DNA of 64,000 nt from Planobispora rosea (GTDB lineage Bacteria; Actinomycetota; Actinomycetes; Streptosporangiales; Streptosporangiaceae). The translations under genes were made by a program, and so were the position numbers. Location of the stretch: NCBI RefSeq assembly GCF_014648175.1, contig NZ_BMQP01000013.1:62001-126000 (forward strand), given 5' to 3'. Each line of letters begins with the position of its first letter. Positions within the stretch are counted from its first letter, which is position 1. The notes under the pieces were generated by a model. It was not told where the DNA came from. It searched no databases and saw nothing but the letters and a program-made list of their open reading frames with translations. Positions 32,809 to 41,212 of this stretch are shown here, in pieces.

Positions 32809-33774
32809 ATGAAAGCGATCATCCGCCAGGAGTACGGCTCGGCCGAGGTCCTGCGCTACGCCGATGTCGACAAGCCCGTCCCCGCCGACGACCAGGTGCT
32901 CGTGAGGGTCCGCGCCGCCTCGATCAACTACGGCGACCGGGTCGACATGCACGGCTCCCCCACCATCGCGCGCCTGGTGCTCGGGCTCCGGCGGCCCAGG
33001 CAGCCCGTCCTCGGCCGCGCCGTCGCCGGGACGGTGGAGGCGGCCGGGGCGGAGGTGACGGGCCTGCGGCCCGGCGACGAGGTGTTCGGCGAGACGAACC
33101 AGCAGGGTTTCGCCGAGTACGTGGCGGTGCCGGAGACGCGCCTGGCCGTCAAACCCCCGGAGGTGACCTTCGCCCAGGCCGCCACCCTGCCGATCGCGGC
33201 GACGACCGCGCTGCAGGGGCTGCGGCTCGCCGAGGCCGGGCCCGGCCGGACGGTGCTCGTCAACGGGGCCTCCGGTGCGGTCGGCACCTTCGCCGTACAA
33301 CTCGCCACGCTGCTCGGCGCGGAGGTGACCGGCGTCTGCAGCACCCGCAACGCGGAGCTGGTGCGCTCGATCGGCGCCCACCACGTGATCGACTACACCC
33401 GCGAAGACCTCACAAGCGGCACGCGCCGATTCGACGTCGTCTTCGACCTCCTGGGCAACCATCCGCTCTCCGGCTTCCGCCGGATGCTCGCCCCCAAGGG
33501 CGTCCACATCGCCTCCCACGGCAACATCGGCACGTTCTTCGGGCCCCTGCCGCGGTTCGCCGCCATCGTCGCGATCTCGCCGTTCCTGAGCCGGCGGCTC
33601 CGCGTCCTGAACAACAAGCCCACCGCCGAGGACCTGGCCTTCCTCTCCGAACTCGTAGCGGCGGGGAAGCTCACCCCGGTGATCCAGCGGACCTACCCCC
33701 TGAGCGAGACCGCCGACGCCGTCCACCACCTCGAAACGGAACACGCCCGCGGCAAGATCGTCCTCACAGTGTGA
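32809..33774 (+). CDS. Quinone-reductase-like (MDR) NAD(P)-dependent oxidoreductase
   Basis: ATG 32809 (MKAIIRQEYGSAEVLRYADV) with GAGGAA upstream; 321 residues. The GroES-like N-terminal domain has INYGDRVDMHG and GRAVAGTVEAAG; the Rossmann motif is NGASGAVGTFAVQLA, and the acidic/basic selector region is VCSTRNAELVRSIGA. There are no catalytic- or structural-zinc cysteines, so this is the zinc-free quinone oxidoreductase type. It follows the HAAS gene by 133 bp and might be transcribed with it. Confidence 0.9.
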   Translation: MKAIIRQEYGSAEVLRYADVDKPVPADDQVLVRVRAASINYGDRVDMHGSPTIARLVLGLRRPRQPVLGRAVAGTVEAAGAEVTGLRPGDEVFGETNQQGFAEYVAVPETRLAVKPPEVTFAQAATLPIAATTALQGLRLAEAGPGRTVLVNGASGAVGTFAVQLATLLGAEVTGVCSTRNAELVRSIGAHHVIDYTREDLTSGTRRFDVVFDLLGNHPLSGFRRMLAPKGVHIASHGNIGTFFGPLPRFAAIVAISPFLSRRLRVLNNKPTAEDLAFLSELVAAGKLTPVIQRTYPLSETADAVHHLETEHARGKIVLTV

Positions 33775-34378
33775 CCCCGGCCCGGCGGAGACCGGCGCGG
33801 GCGGGGAGGGCGTGCCGGGGCGGGTCACCCGACATCCGGGCGGGAGCCGTACCGAATGATCAGGCGACTTCGGTGCCGTGACCGGCCGATCGGTCTTCGC
33901 AGGGTCGTTCCGGCCGGCCAGCGGGGTCCCGGCGGCGAGCATCAGCGCAACGCCCAGCATGAGCGTCAGCCGGTGGCGCCTTGTCCGTCCCGACCTGAAC
34001 CACAGCGGATCTTTCCTGATCATTCGTCCTCCCCGATGCGTGCGGGCAAGTTCGGCGTCTCATGATTCCCCACCATGATCATCGAAGTGGAGGGGCGGGA
34101 GGCCCGGACGTCATCGACCGGCGCGTGGTGGCCGTCCCGGCCCGGGCACGGGGGCCACTCACCGCCGTGACCTGCACGAGGACGGGCGACTGTGCCGGAC
34201 CCCACGCGGCGGTGCGATCTCCATCGGACCTCTGCGAGATGTGGGCTGACTCCGCATGAGGCGGCCAGGTAGGCCGCCGGTTCGCGGAGGTCCTGCCCGG
34301 GCCGTCGGGCGAACGGATTCTCTTCCCCGGGACGGCCGTGCTCTACTGGCGCTCCCTGCCCCGTCACGGAGGTTGTCC
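33775..34378. other. 604 bp without an intact gene; holds a signal-peptide gene fragment
   Basis: No complete gene is supported. On the minus strand, ATG 34023 has GGGGAGG about five bases upstream and opens a convincing signal peptide (HRLTLMLGVALMLAAGTPLAG), but after ~75 codons the frame simply continues antisense through the oxidoreductase gene, so this looks like the surviving 5' end of a secreted-protein gene whose remainder is lost. The rest (34060-34378) shows no motif, repeat or RNA structure I can identify. Confidence 0.4.
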
Positions 34379-34843
34379 ATGGCTCGACTGCACCTTCGCC
34401 TCGGCCTTGACCCCGCCCGGCCGGACGCGCCCGTCGTGGCCCTTGTCGCCGATCGCGACGGCACGCCCGGCGAGCGCGCCCTCGATCGGCTCGGCGGCTA
34501 CTGCCACGAGTGGGATGACGCGCTCTACCTGCTGCAGACCGATGGCTGGGCCGAGCGCACCCTTCTGGAGGACGACTGCCTGGTGGTCGACGTCGTGGTG
34601 TACCCGGTCGCCCTCCGGCATGGCGCACCCGACGTGGACGTCACCGCCTTCCCCTGCCGCTCGGCACTCGACCCGCGGGCGGTACGGGTCCTGCGGGCGC
34701 AGGCCGTGGTGGACCCGCAGCTGTATGCGCGAGCGGTGCCTGAGACCGCGGTGTTCATCGCGGCCCCGGAGCGCACGCTCGATGATGTGCTCGCTTGTGC
34801 CGAGGACCGGCCGATGGTGCTCGCTCCCCCGCCTGAGCGGTGA
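34379..34843 (+). CDS. Hypothetical protein
   Basis: 154 residues from ATG 34379, which has GGAGG six bases upstream; codons further upstream lack coding character. The protein is acidic, soluble, without signal or membrane segment, and contains LVADRDGTPGERALDRL, WAERTLLEDDCLVVDVVVYPVAL and RAVPETAVFIAAPERTLDDVL. I do not recognise a family. It is followed after 139 bp by a hydrolase fragment, inside a degraded stretch, so it may itself be horizontally acquired or decaying. Confidence 0.6.
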   Translation: MARLHLRLGLDPARPDAPVVALVADRDGTPGERALDRLGGYCHEWDDALYLLQTDGWAERTLLEDDCLVVDVVVYPVALRHGAPDVDVTAFPCRSALDPRAVRVLRAQAVVDPQLYARAVPETAVFIAAPERTLDDVLACAEDRPMVLAPPPER

Positions 34844-34982
34844 GCTCAAGCGACCTCGGCCACTGCCCGCCCGGCGCCGGACACCGCTGCATACGGGGAT
34901 GACCGTCCGGGCCGACCGCCGGCGCGCGCCGGACGTCCGCCCTCGGCCAACACGGCGATGGCTCTGTCGGCGGGAGGGCAGA

Positions 34983-35279
34983 GTGTGGGACGAGGCGGAT
35001 GTCGCGCCCATGCTCCCCGATCCGGAGGTACGGCGGATGGTCGTCCAGGAGCAGCCCGCCCTGCCGCTGTCCTACTACGAGCAGCACGTCCCGGTCCCCG
35101 ACGGCTGGGACGACCACCCCTGCTCCTACCTGCTGTTCAGTCCACCGTACGACGACCTCGCCGCCGAGGCGCGCGATCGTGGCTGGCGCGTGGCGCACCT
35201 GCCCGGCACCCATCTCCATCAGGTCGTCGAGCCCGCCGGCACGGCCCGGCGCCTCGTCGAACTCGCCACCGAGCCGTAA
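34983..35279 (+). pseudogene. C-terminal fragment of an alpha/beta hydrolase
   Basis: About 98 residues from GTG 34983 (VWDEADVAPMLPDPEVRRM). The segment LPLSYYEQHVPVPDGWDDHPCSYLLFSPPYDD, then RGWRVAHLPGTHLHQVVEPAG with a terminal catalytic-type His, matches the last third of small actinobacterial alpha/beta hydrolases (acid then His of the triad). The first two thirds, including the oxyanion motif and nucleophile elbow, are absent upstream in all frames I read. GGGAGG precedes the GTG, so translation is possible. Confidence 0.65.
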
Positions 35280-35418
35280 CCGCCCTCATGGTCAGGCGCG
35301 CCGGGTTCGATCTGCGTCAGCGGAGTGGGCCTCACCGCGGCGGGACCGTACCGGAAGATCACTCGTTCCGCCCCCGGCTGGCTAGGATCGGTTCAACGAC
35401 CCCGTTCCGTGGAGACTG

Positions 35419-36447
35419 GTGAGCGAGCACACGCATCCGGACGGCCGCCCGCGTTCTTCCCTCGCGGCGGCCGCGGCGGCGCTGTCCCGGCTGGGCCGCC
35501 TGCGGGACCTGCCGGTCATTGTGATGCTGGTGTGGACGGGCTGGCTGGCCGTCCCGTGGCCGGCCGGAGGTCCCGGCCAGACGCGCGAGGCGTCCGTCAC
35601 CGCGGCCTCCGGGACGGCTGCGGCGACGGCCTCCGGGACGGGCGGCGGAGCGGTCACCGGGACGGGATGCGGGGCTGCCGTCGCGGAGGCCGTACACCGG
35701 GGGCCGCTCACCGGGGCGGGCCGGCCGCCGGTCGGCGGGCCGGAACCGGCGGGCCTTCACGGAGCGGCGGACGTCCAGGAGCTGATCGCCGCGGAGCGGG
35801 CGCGCATCGCCGGTGAGGTGCACGACGCCGCCGGGCACGGCCTGGCGGCCATCGCCATGCAGGCCGGGATCGCCCTGCTCATGCTCGACGAGGACCCCGG
35901 CCGGGTCCGCGAGTCGCTGGAGGCGATCCGCTCGACCAGCACTCAGGCGCTCGGCCAGCTCCGCGCCGCGCTCGACCGCATCGACCCCGCCGCCCCCGAT
36001 CACGATCTGCCCCGGCTGATCGACGGAGTGCGTGCGGCGGGGCTTGCCGTCGACGTCGAGCCCGCCGAGCCGGTCGTCCCCGCGCACCTTGAGGGCACGG
36101 TCTACCGGGTCGTCCGCGAGTCGCTGACCAACGTCCTGCGGCACGCCGGTTCGGCGAGGGCGGTGGTACGGCTGGCCGGCGGCCCGGGCGAGTTCGTCGT
36201 GGAGGTCGCCGACCGGGGAACCGGCGTCCCCGGGAACACCGTCTCCTCCGGTGCCGTCTCTCCCGGTGTCTCCTCCCCCGGCTCCCCGGACGCCGTCTCC
36301 GTGAACGGCGCTCCCGGTACGGCCGCTGGCCGGGGGCTGGCCGGGATCCGGGCCCGGGTGGCGGAGGCGGGCGGAGTGTTCAGCGCGGGGCCGCGGGAGG
36401 ACGGCGGTTTCCGCGTCCGGGCCCGGTTCCCGGTGGACACCGCGTGA
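35419..36447 (+). CDS. Sensor histidine kinase, NarL/DesK type
   Basis: 342 residues from GTG 35419. A single hydrophobic segment near the N-terminus (LPVIVMLVWTGWLAVPW) is followed by a long Ala/Gly/Thr linker instead of the usual four to six membrane helices. The HisKA_3 dimerisation/phosphorylation motif is AAERARIAGEVHDAAGHGLAAIAMQ (His in EVHD). The ATPase domain has VVRESLTNVLRHAG (N box) and VADRGTGVPG (G1), then a ~35-residue Ser/Pro/Gly insertion before GRGLAGIRARV (G2). Its stop overlaps the start of the response regulator (GTGA). Signal unknown; the reduced sensor part is notable. Confidence 0.9.
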   Translation: MSEHTHPDGRPRSSLAAAAAALSRLGRLRDLPVIVMLVWTGWLAVPWPAGGPGQTREASVTAASGTAAATASGTGGGAVTGTGCGAAVAEAVHRGPLTGAGRPPVGGPEPAGLHGAADVQELIAAERARIAGEVHDAAGHGLAAIAMQAGIALLMLDEDPGRVRESLEAIRSTSTQALGQLRAALDRIDPAAPDHDLPRLIDGVRAAGLAVDVEPAEPVVPAHLEGTVYRVVRESLTNVLRHAGSARAVVRLAGGPGEFVVEVADRGTGVPGNTVSSGAVSPGVSSPGSPDAVSVNGAPGTAAGRGLAGIRARVAEAGGVFSAGPREDGGFRVRARFPVDTA

Positions 36448-37175
36448 CCACCGGACCGGACCCGTCCCCCGGGACGAGCCCATCCTCCGATCCGGATCCG
36501 TCTCCAGGGACGGGCACGGCCACCGGGCCGATCCGGGTGGCGGTGGCCGACGACCAGGCCATCGTACGCATGGGGCTGCGGGCGCTCATCGACCGCGAGC
36601 CCGGCCTGGAGTTCGCCGGTGAGGCCGTGGACGGCGCCGCGGCGCTCCGCCTGCTGCGCGACGTCCGTCCCGACGTCCTCCTGCTCGACATCCGCATGGA
36701 CGGCATGGACGGCATCGACGCGCTCCGGGCCATCGCCGCCGATCCCGCGCTCGCCGCCACCCGGGTGATCATGGTGACCACCTTCGAGGTGGACCAGTAC
36801 GTCTTCGCCGCCCTCCAGGCCGGGGCCAGCGGGTTCGTGCTCAAGGACAGCGCCCCCGAGGAACTCGCCCGGGCGATCAGGGTCGTCGCCTCGGGCGAGG
36901 CGCTGCTCTCCCCTTCCGTGACCAGGAAGGTCATCGGTCTGTTCGGCCGGCACGAGGGGACGCCGGTCGAGGGCCTGGACACCCTCACGCCCAGGGAGCG
37001 CGAGATGGTCGCCTGGGTCGCCACCGGCCGGTCGAACGGTGAGATCGCCGCGGAGCTGTCCATCAGCCCCGACACGGTCCGCACCCACGTCAGCCGGGCC
37101 ATGGTGAAGCTGCACGCCCGCGACCGGGCGCAGCTGGTCGTCTTCGCCGTCAGGTCCGGCCTGACGATCCCCTGA
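36444..37175 (+). CDS. NarL/LuxR-family response regulator
   Basis: 243 residues from GTG 36444. After a Ser/Pro-rich N-terminal extension of ~28 residues (PDPSPGTSPSSDPDPSPGTG, a short repeat), the receiver domain contains VAVADDQAIVRMGLR and the phospho-acceptor Asp in LLLDIRMDGMDG, with the conserved Lys in VLKDSAPEE. The C-terminal LuxR helix-turn-helix is LTPREREMVAWVATGRSNGEIAAELSISPDTVRTHVSRAM. It pairs with the overlapping kinase gene. Ends four bases from the convergent secY-like gene. Confidence 0.93.
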   Translation: MTTGPDPSPGTSPSSDPDPSPGTGTATGPIRVAVADDQAIVRMGLRALIDREPGLEFAGEAVDGAAALRLLRDVRPDVLLLDIRMDGMDGIDALRAIAADPALAATRVIMVTTFEVDQYVFAALQAGASGFVLKDSAPEELARAIRVVASGEALLSPSVTRKVIGLFGRHEGTPVEGLDTLTPREREMVAWVATGRSNGEIAAELSISPDTVRTHVSRAMVKLHARDRAQLVVFAVRSGLTIP

Positions 37176-37179
37176 GGAC

Positions 37180-38499
37180 CTACGGCTTCCCGGGGGCCGG
37201 CGGCTCCCTGAGGAAGCCGCCGTAGGAGTGCTCCCCGGCCTGCGCCTCGATCCGCTTCACCGTGTCCAGCCCCACCCCGACCATGATGAGCAGGATCGTC
37301 CCGCCGAAGGGGAAGTTCTGCTGGGTCCCCGGGTCGCGCAGGATCACGAACGCGACGACGGGGATCAGCGACAGCACACCGAGGTAGGCCGCTCCGGGCG
37401 CGGTCAGCCGCGCGAGCACGTACCGCAGGTACTCCGCGGTGGGCCGCCCCGGCCGGATGCCGGGCACGAATCCGCCGTACCGCCTCATGGCGTCGGCCAC
37501 CTCCACCGGATCGAAGGTGATCGACACGTAGAAGTAGGTGAAGCCCACGATCAGCAGGACGTACCCCGCCATGTGGACGGGGTGGTCGCCCGAGACGAGA
37601 TGGCGCTGGATCCATCCCGCGACCGGCCCGGTCCCGCCCGTCAGCTCCACCGCCAGCTGCGGCAGCACCAGCAGGGACGAGGCGAGGATGAGGGGGACGA
37701 CCCCCGCCTGGTTGACCTTCAGCGGGAGGTAGGCAGAGGTCCCGCCGTACGCCCTGCGCCCGGCCGTCCGCCGGGCGTACTGGACCGGGACGCGCCGCTG
37801 CGCCTGCTCGATGAAGACCACCGCCGCCACCAGGAGGACACCCGAGGTCAGCATCGCCACCAGCGCGAACGGGCTGCGCACGAAGATGCCCGACAGGTAG
37901 GAGGGGAAGACGGCGACCACCTGGGCGAAGATCAGGATGGACATGCCGCTCCCGACTCCCCGTTCGCTGATCAGCTCGCCCAGCCGCATGACCGCGCAGG
38001 TTCCCGCCACCAGGGTGACCACGATCATCGCGACCGTCGGCAGACTCTGGTCGTGCAGCATCTGCCGGTCGCAGGTGGGGAAGATCCGTCCCGCTCGGGC
38101 CAGTGACACGACCGTGCCGGCATGGGGCAGGGCCAGGGCCAGCGTCAGGTATCTCGTGTACTGGGTGATCTTCGCCTGTCCCCGCCGCCCCTCCTTCCTG
38201 AGCGCCTCCAGCCGGGGGATCACCGCGGCGAGCAGCTGGACCACGATGCTCGCGGTGATGTACGGCATGATCCCGAGGGCGAACACCGAGAGTTTCAGCA
38301 TCGCCCCGCCGCTGAACAGCTGGAGCATCTCGACGAGCCCGGTGCGCTTCCCCCTCAGGCATTCCTGCACCGCGGCCACGTTCACGCCGGGCGCGGGCAG
38401 GACCTGCCCGAACCGGAACAGCACGATCATCGCCAGCGTGAAGAGCAGCTTCTTCCGGAGGCCGGGCACGCGGAAGGCACGGATGAGCACGGTGAGCAT
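37180..38499 (-). CDS. secY: SecY-family preprotein translocase subunit, outside a ribosomal operon
   Basis: 439 residues from ATG 38499, the normal SecY length, with ten hydrophobic helices. The family signatures are intact: GIMPYITASIVVQLL, ERGVGSGMSILIF, VNQAGVVPLI and the cytosolic loop DPVEVADAMRRYGGFVPGIRP. The protein forms the channel of the Sec translocon with SecE/SecG and is driven by SecA or the ribosome. The housekeeping secY of actinobacteria lies between rplO and adk; here the neighbours are a two-component system and an azoreductase, so this is very probably a second copy. No secA2 or accessory-Sec substrate gene is nearby. Confidence 0.92.
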   Translation of the reverse strand: MLTVLIRAFRVPGLRKKLLFTLAMIVLFRFGQVLPAPGVNVAAVQECLRGKRTGLVEMLQLFSGGAMLKLSVFALGIMPYITASIVVQLLAAVIPRLEALRKEGRRGQAKITQYTRYLTLALALPHAGTVVSLARAGRIFPTCDRQMLHDQSLPTVAMIVVTLVAGTCAVMRLGELISERGVGSGMSILIFAQVVAVFPSYLSGIFVRSPFALVAMLTSGVLLVAAVVFIEQAQRRVPVQYARRTAGRRAYGGTSAYLPLKVNQAGVVPLILASSLLVLPQLAVELTGGTGPVAGWIQRHLVSGDHPVHMAGYVLLIVGFTYFYVSITFDPVEVADAMRRYGGFVPGIRPGRPTAEYLRYVLARLTAPGAAYLGVLSLIPVVAFVILRDPGTQQNFPFGGTILLIMVGVGLDTVKRIEAQAGEHSYGGFLREPPAPGKP

Positions 38500-38609
38500 G
38501 CGCCCGAGTCTGGCCGCGCGGCCCCGGTCCGGAATCCGCTCGCCGGAGGCTTCGCCGTACGCAGATCCGCGTATCCCACACGGCGGAGCCTCCCGTGACG
38601 CCGGTCCGG

Positions 38610-39221
38610 TCAGAACGCGGCGGCCACCTCGCGGGCGCGGGTCAGGGCCCGCTTGCGCTCCAGGTCGGCGTCGCCGGTCACCGTCGGGTGGTAGCCGATG
38701 CCGGTGATGTCGGTGATCCCGGCCCAGCGGAGCCAGCCGTCGAAGAACGGCGCCTGGAAGTCGTCGCCGAAGCCGGGCGGCAGGCCGGGGGCCCAGACCG
38801 CGCTGGTGTAGACGACGGCGGCCTTCTTGCCCTTCAGCAGCGGGATGTAGCCGGTCTCCGGATCGAAGCCGAAGACCATGCCGGGCTGGCTGACGACGTC
38901 GATGAACTGCTTGAGGACGTACGGCACGCCGGAGTTCCACATGGGGACGCTGAACAGGTAGCGGTCGTGGGCGTTGAAGCGCTCGAACGTCCTGACCGCC
39001 GCGGCCCAGGCCTCTCCCTCGGGGGCCGCGCCGCCGAACACGGCCATCTTGGCCGCGACCGCCTCGGGGCCGAAGGCGGGCAGCGTGCCGTCCCACAGGT
39101 CGAAGTGGTCGATCTCGGCGCCGGGGTTGGCACGCCGGTAGGCGTCGAGGAACTCTCCGGCGATCGTCAGCGACTCCGAGGCGGAGCCGCGCGGCGAGGC
39201 GGAGATGTGCAGGAGTCTCAT
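38610..39221 (-). CDS. azoR: FMN-dependent NADH:quinone/azo oxidoreductase
   Basis: ATG 39221 (MRLLHISASPRGSASES), with AAGGAC upstream, gives 203 residues, the usual AzoR size. The flavodoxin-like fold is evident: FMN phosphate loop SASPRGSASES, PMWNSGVPYVLKQFIDVV contacting the isoalloxazine ring, and ADWG-like region replaced here by GWLRWAGI. AzoR reduces quinones and azo compounds by two-electron steps, protecting against thiol-specific and quinone stress. Two inverted repeats upstream suggest control by a TetR/HxlR-type repressor encoded elsewhere. Confidence 0.92.
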   Translation of the reverse strand: MRLLHISASPRGSASESLTIAGEFLDAYRRANPGAEIDHFDLWDGTLPAFGPEAVAAKMAVFGGAAPEGEAWAAAVRTFERFNAHDRYLFSVPMWNSGVPYVLKQFIDVVSQPGMVFGFDPETGYIPLLKGKKAAVVYTSAVWAPGLPPGFGDDFQAPFFDGWLRWAGITDITGIGYHPTVTGDADLERKRALTRAREVAAAF

Positions 39222-39254
39222 GGTCCGTCCTTCGAACGATGGTCTCGACATAAT

Positions 39255-39301
39255 CGGACTGTAGTCCGTTTACTGGGCACGAATATACGGACCGGAGTCC
39301 G
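39255..39301. promoter_or_regulatory. Two related dyads upstream of azoR
   Basis: CGGACTGTAGTCCG (39255-39268) and CGGACCGGAGTCCG (39288-39301) share CGGAC/GTCCG arms with a four-base core and start 33 bp apart. They lie 34-80 bp upstream of the azoR ATG. GGAC/GTCCG-type half-sites recall those in front of the SDR at 30530. Confidence 0.75.
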
Positions 39302-39448
39302 CTTAGTCAACGGCCCAGGGGCGGTACGAGCCCTGGAGAGGGGCGGGCTCCCGGAGGGGCCGCGGGCCGGAGCGGGCGCGAGCCGGGGCGGGCGCGGTGC
39401 CCGCGAGCGGCCCGGGAAACGTCGGTGCGATCTTCTAGGCTGGGGCGC

Positions 39449-41137
39449 ATGGCGAGAGCGAATGACGGTGTGGCGGCGGCTCTGGAGGAATACGCCGAGC
39501 TGTTCGCGATGACGGGCGGCGACGCGTTCCGGGTCCGCAGCTACCAGAAGGCGGCCAAGGCCATCGCGGGCTTCCCCGAGGACATCGCGTCCGTGCCCGT
39601 GCGGAGCGTGCCCGGGGTCGGTGAGGCGATCGCCAAGAAGGTCGAGGAGTACCTCGGCAGGGGCAGCTTCCGGCAGCTCGACGACCTGCGCGGGAAGGTC
39701 CCGGAGGGGGTGCGGAGACTGACCCGGGTGCCCTCCCTGGGGCCGAAGAAGGCGGTCTTCCTCTTCCAGGAACTCGGCATCGACTCCCCCGAGGCCCTCG
39801 GCGAGGCGATCCGGCAGGGGCGGCTCAAGGGCGTCAAGGGCTTCGGCGCCAAGACGGAGGAGAACCTGCTCAAGGGCATCGAGCAGCTCGGCCGGACCGA
39901 CGCCAGGGTGCACACCGGCGTCGCGATGGACCTGGCCGAGCGGATCATCGCCTCACTGCGGGACGGGGCCGAGCGCATCGCCTACGCGGGTTCGCTGCGC
40001 CGGATGAAGGACAGCGTGGGCGACATCGACATCCTGGCGGTCGCCCCGGAGACGCTGATGGACGTCTTCAAGGCGCAGCCGTACGTCGCGGAGGTCATCG
40101 CCTCCGGTGAGAAGAAGACCTCGATCCGCACCCCGCAGGGGGTCCAGGTGGACCTGCGGCTGGTCCCCGCCGAGTCCTGGGGCGCCGGGCTGCAGTACTT
40201 CACCGGCTCCCAGGCGCACAACGTGCACCTGCGCGAGATCGTCGTGAAGAAGGGCTGGAAGCTGTCGGAGTACGGCCTCTTCGACGGCGAGCGGGTGATC
40301 GCGGCCGAGTCGGAGGAGGACATCTACCGGGCCCTCGGCATGGAGTGGATCCCCCCGGCGCTGCGCGAGGACGGCGGGGAGATCCAGGCCGCGCTCAAGG
40401 GCGGACTGCCCGCCCTGGTCACCGTGGACGACCTGAAGGGCGACCTGCACACCCACACCGACCTGACCGACGGCATCGCCTCGCTGGAGGAGATGGTCGC
40501 CGCCGCCCGCGCGCGCGGCCACTCCTACTACGCGGTCACCGACCACGCCCCCGACTTGGCCATGCACCGGATGACCCTGGACAAGGCCCTGGCACAGCGG
40601 GAGGAGATTCGCCGACTTCAGGGTAGATACCCCGACATGCGGATCCTGCACGGCACCGAGCTCAACATCGGTCCCGACGGGTCGGTCGACTGGCCCGCCG
40701 AGATCCTGTCGGGCTTCGACGTGTGCGTCGCCAGCGTCCACTCGCACTTCGGCCAGCCGCGCGAGGAGATGACCCGGCGCCTCATCGCCGCCTGTGAGAA
40801 CCCGCACGTCCACATCATCGGCCACCCCACCACCCGCCTGGTGGGCAGGCGCCCCCAGGTGGACGCCGACTGGGAGGCGGTCTTCCGCGCCGCGGCCCGG
40901 ACCGGCACCGCGATGGAGATCGACGCCTTCCCCGACCGCGCCGACCTCCCCGCCGACCTCGTGCGGCTGGCGCGCCACCACGGTGTGCGCTTCTCCATCG
41001 ACAGCGACGCCCACGCGGTCCCCCACCTGGCCAACCAGCGCTTCGGCGTCGGGACGGCCCAGCGGGGCTGGCTGACCGCGGACGATGTGATCAACACCTG
41101 GCCGCTGGAGCGGCTGCTCGACTTCCTGAACGGCTGA
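39449..41137 (+). CDS. polX: Family X DNA polymerase / PHP exonuclease
   Basis: 562 residues from ATG 39449. The N-terminal part has two helix-hairpin-helix elements (VPGVGEAIAKKVEEYL, VPSLGPKKAVFLFQEL), then the nucleotidyltransferase site GSLRRMKDSVGDIDILAV with the Asp pair and a later VDLRLVP Asp. The C-terminal PHP domain contains DLHTHTDLTDG, YAVTDHAPD, HGTELNI, ASVHSHFGQ, IGHPTTRLVGRR and SIDSDAHAV, all metal ligands. Bacterial PolX fills short gaps in base-excision and end-joining repair, with 3'-5' exonuclease activity from PHP. Complete and apparently functional; stand-alone gene. Confidence 0.95.
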   Translation: MARANDGVAAALEEYAELFAMTGGDAFRVRSYQKAAKAIAGFPEDIASVPVRSVPGVGEAIAKKVEEYLGRGSFRQLDDLRGKVPEGVRRLTRVPSLGPKKAVFLFQELGIDSPEALGEAIRQGRLKGVKGFGAKTEENLLKGIEQLGRTDARVHTGVAMDLAERIIASLRDGAERIAYAGSLRRMKDSVGDIDILAVAPETLMDVFKAQPYVAEVIASGEKKTSIRTPQGVQVDLRLVPAESWGAGLQYFTGSQAHNVHLREIVVKKGWKLSEYGLFDGERVIAAESEEDIYRALGMEWIPPALREDGGEIQAALKGGLPALVTVDDLKGDLHTHTDLTDGIASLEEMVAAARARGHSYYAVTDHAPDLAMHRMTLDKALAQREEIRRLQGRYPDMRILHGTELNIGPDGSVDWPAEILSGFDVCVASVHSHFGQPREEMTRRLIAACENPHVHIIGHPTTRLVGRRPQVDADWEAVFRAAARTGTAMEIDAFPDRADLPADLVRLARHHGVRFSIDSDAHAVPHLANQRFGVGTAQRGWLTADDVINTWPLERLLDFLNG

Positions 41138-41212
41138 GGCGGCGCTTTCCCCTCCCCCATGTTTCATGCTTTTCAAGTAGGAAATAGATGGCAAAGGAGG
41201 GGGTGATGGCTC

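Noticed and set aside
37180..38499. Part of the ribosomal spc operon
   Set aside because: No rplO, adk, map or other ribosomal genes flank it; both neighbours are unrelated.
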